The translations under genes were made by a program, and so were the position numbers. This document shows, one piece after another, positions 63,501 to 64,000 of a stretch of DNA of 64,000 bases. This stretch comes from Pseudomonadota bacterium (GTDB lineage: Bacteria > Pseudomonadota > Alphaproteobacteria > Sphingomonadales > Sphingomonadaceae). The notes beneath the pieces are model-generated. The model ran no database searches and had not been told where the DNA came from. It saw nothing but the letters and a program-made list of their open reading frames with translations. Numbering within the stretch: position 1 is the stretch's first letter; each line of letters opens with the position of its first letter. The DNA is taken from assembly GCA_020160755.1 (NCBI GenBank), contig JAIUPN010000004.1:62001-126000 (forward strand). Direction: 5' to 3'.

Positions 63501-63665
63501 GGCGTCGGCGCCCGGATAGGTGACGCCGATCGTCAGCGACGGCGGCGCGACCGACGGATATTGCTCCACGGGAAGCCCGCGCAGCGCGATGATCCCCGCG
63601 AGCAGGATGCCGATGGCGATGACCCATGAAAAGATGGGCCGGTCGATGAAGAAACGGGGGGTCAT
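60501..63665 (-). CDS. RND efflux pump inner-membrane subunit, HAE1/AcrB-like
   Basis: 1054 residues, complete. The start MTPRFFIDRPIFSWVIAIGI and 12 membrane helices with two large periplasmic loops are typical. GILVDDAIVVIENVER in helix 4 has the proton-relay Asp pair (about 406-407). PSVAPPSLTIGVTYPGADA and FFPGSTGGIYRQFSMTLAISI confirm the hydrophobic/amphiphilic efflux branch. It expels drugs, detergents or toxic metabolites with the neighbouring adaptor and channel. It starts six bases after the adaptor gene's stop. Confidence 0.96.
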   Translation of the reverse strand: MTPRFFIDRPIFSWVIAIGILLAGIIALRGLPVEQYPSVAPPSLTIGVTYPGADAKTLEQNVTQVIEQELNGVEGFLYMASTSESNGTASINLTFEAGTDIDNAQMEVQNRLRRVEQRLPEDVRRQGISVTEANSGFLLIVAITSKSGNTDPMEVNNFANTRVLDELRRVNGVGNVQAFAPEYAMRIWLDPQKLASHNLSPAEALGAVQEQNSQTPGGQLGDQPIAKGAELNAVITTQGRFTKPEQFESIILRANPDGSAVTLGDVGRVELGAASYLFSSELNGKPMAGLAVQLTPGANALATAEGIRARMDELSKGFPPDITWSIPYDTTPFISLSIEEVVKTLAEAMVLVFLVMFLFLQNWRATVIPTVVVPIALAGACLGLWMFGFSINVLTLFGMVLAIGILVDDAIVVIENVERIMNEEHLPPYEATVKAMSQITSAIIGITLVLIAVFIPMAFFPGSTGGIYRQFSMTLAISIAFSALLALTLTPALCATLLKPHDPSAHKGRIGAFFDRFFGRFNDWFGRTTDRYQGSVGKILAAPLRWLGVFVAMVAVTALLFTRLPGSFLPQEDQGYLITVIQAPPGATTQRTNQATKQVKAFFAEQPQVANVVLVNGFSFFGQGQANAIMFTPLKHWDERKGDGDSAEAIAGKAMGTLMGIKEAFAFSLSPPSIPELGTSSGFTFKLQDRGGNGRDALIAARNQVLGGAMQSKLLANVRPEGQEDAPVLKVDIDRIQARALGLSIGDVNATLAISFGSAYANDFTREGRVLRVLLQADAASRMTPQDVLDLRVRSANGGMVPFGSFSKAEWSAEAPQLQRYNGYPAMTISGEPAPGQSTGEAMAEMERLASQLPPGFAFEWTGISYEEKQSAGQIGMLLGLSLVVVFLLLAALYESWAVPVSVLLVVPLGVLGAVLFSMMRGLSADIYFNVGLITIIGLAAKNAILIVEFAIEQEAEGKPTLDAVMEAVKLRLRPIIMTSLAFILGMVPLVIASGAGAASRIAVGSGVMGGMIAATLLGIFFIPLFYLSVRKWISRKRPPAPTEKGHHEEPGHA

Positions 63666-63671
63666 GTCAGA

Positions 63672-64000
63672 TCAACGCTTCGCCGCGGGGGCGGTCGCCG
63701 CCGCCTTGGGCTGGGCAATGCGGACCGGCTGGCCCGGCTGCACCTTTTGCAATCCGTCGACGATGACCCGGTCGCCGGGTTTCAGCCCGTCGAGGATCGC
63801 CCATTGGCCGGCCACCATCGTGCCGAGCTTCACCGGGCGCGGCGTTGCATTGTTCTTGGCATCGAGCACCATGACGCTCGCATTGTCCGCCGCCAGCTTG
63901 ACCGCCCGCTGGGGGATCAGCACCCCGTTGGCGCGATTGCCCGCGAAAATGCGCGCGCGGACGAATTGACCGGGAAGCAGCGCCGAGGACGGGTTGGGAA
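63672..64000 (-). CDS. RND efflux periplasmic adaptor subunit, C-terminus only
   Basis: The last 108 codons are present; the N-terminus lies right of the window. The visible part reads LLPGQFVRARIF, then VLIPQRAVKLAADN, VMVLDAKNNATPRPVKLG, ILDGLKPGDRVIVDGLQKVQPGQPVRI, the beta-barrel and membrane-proximal domains of an AcrA/MexA-type adaptor. It joins the pump and the outer-membrane channel. It is the first of the three efflux genes seen in the window. Confidence 0.93.
   Translation of the reverse strand, partial: PNPSSALLPGQFVRARIFAGNRANGVLIPQRAVKLAADNASVMVLDAKNNATPRPVKLGTMVAGQWAILDGLKPGDRVIVDGLQKVQPGQPVRIAQPKAAATAPAAKR

Overview
The window reads as high-GC alphaproteobacterial chromosome, most likely a sphingomonad (Sphingopyxis-like by impression, not proven). 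The signs are four large TonB-dependent receptors, an alginate lyase locus, several glutathione S-transferases, dense start/stop overlaps (ATGA, GTGA, TGATG), and core genes such as radA, a CvpA-family gene and a class A penicillin-binding protein. About 52 protein genes cover nearly everything. No tRNA, rRNA, CRISPR array, insertion sequence or phage gene was seen. No gene-free stretch exceeds 300 bases; the longest gaps (31368-31593, 20270-20491, 1174-1384) hold promoters, palindromes, a terminator or a REP-like repeat.

Region 1 (1-5.6 kb) is housekeeping: the end of a crotonase gene with a LiuR-type palindrome in front, a small transaldolase, then radA, a CvpA-family gene, a NifU-like protein and a CPA2 cation/proton antiporter. 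The last three genes overlap or nearly touch.

Region 2 (5.7-26.9 kb) is a catabolic island of unknown substrate. One minus-strand operon runs MFS, SDR, SnoaL-like, carboxymuconolactone decarboxylase-like, SMP-30, GST and VOC, and ends at a clear intrinsic terminator. Next come an SDR, TonB receptor plus GST, DUF3237 plus GST, CoA transferase plus GST, HMG-CoA lyase, a DMT permease, two acyl-CoA dehydrogenases, a LuxR-type regulator with a perfect palindrome at its promoter, a second TonB receptor and an MpaB-like (DUF2236) protein. Related palindromes sit in the divergent promoters. I infer outer-membrane uptake followed by glutathione- and CoA-dependent breakdown.

Region 3 (26.9-39.9 kb) looks like a D-amino-acid and peptide scavenging locus: an N-acyl-D-amino-acid deacylase-like amidohydrolase, an XRE-cupin regulator, two class C beta-lactamase-fold serine hydrolases, two M19 dipeptidases, a TonB receptor, a DUF1611/DgcN-like enzyme and a YkvI-like membrane protein. 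Two promoters share a near-identical element that probably contains the regulator's site. Two of the metallohydrolases lack the first metal-binding pair of their families.

Region 4 (39.9-55.9 kb) has a patatin-like lipase with membrane segments, then a ten-gene minus-strand alginate utilisation locus: PL6 lyase, PL17 oligoalginate lyase, MFS uronate permease, SDR (likely DEH reductase), SGNH esterase, TonB receptor, alpha/beta hydrolase, GntR regulator, FAH/hydratase-family protein and KDG kinase. Together they account for alginate to KDPG; the aldolase is not in the window.

Region 5 (55.9-64 kb) holds a PBP1-type peptidoglycan synthase, a HEAT-repeat DNA-alkylation-repair-like protein and a tripartite RND efflux operon whose adaptor gene is cut by the window edge.
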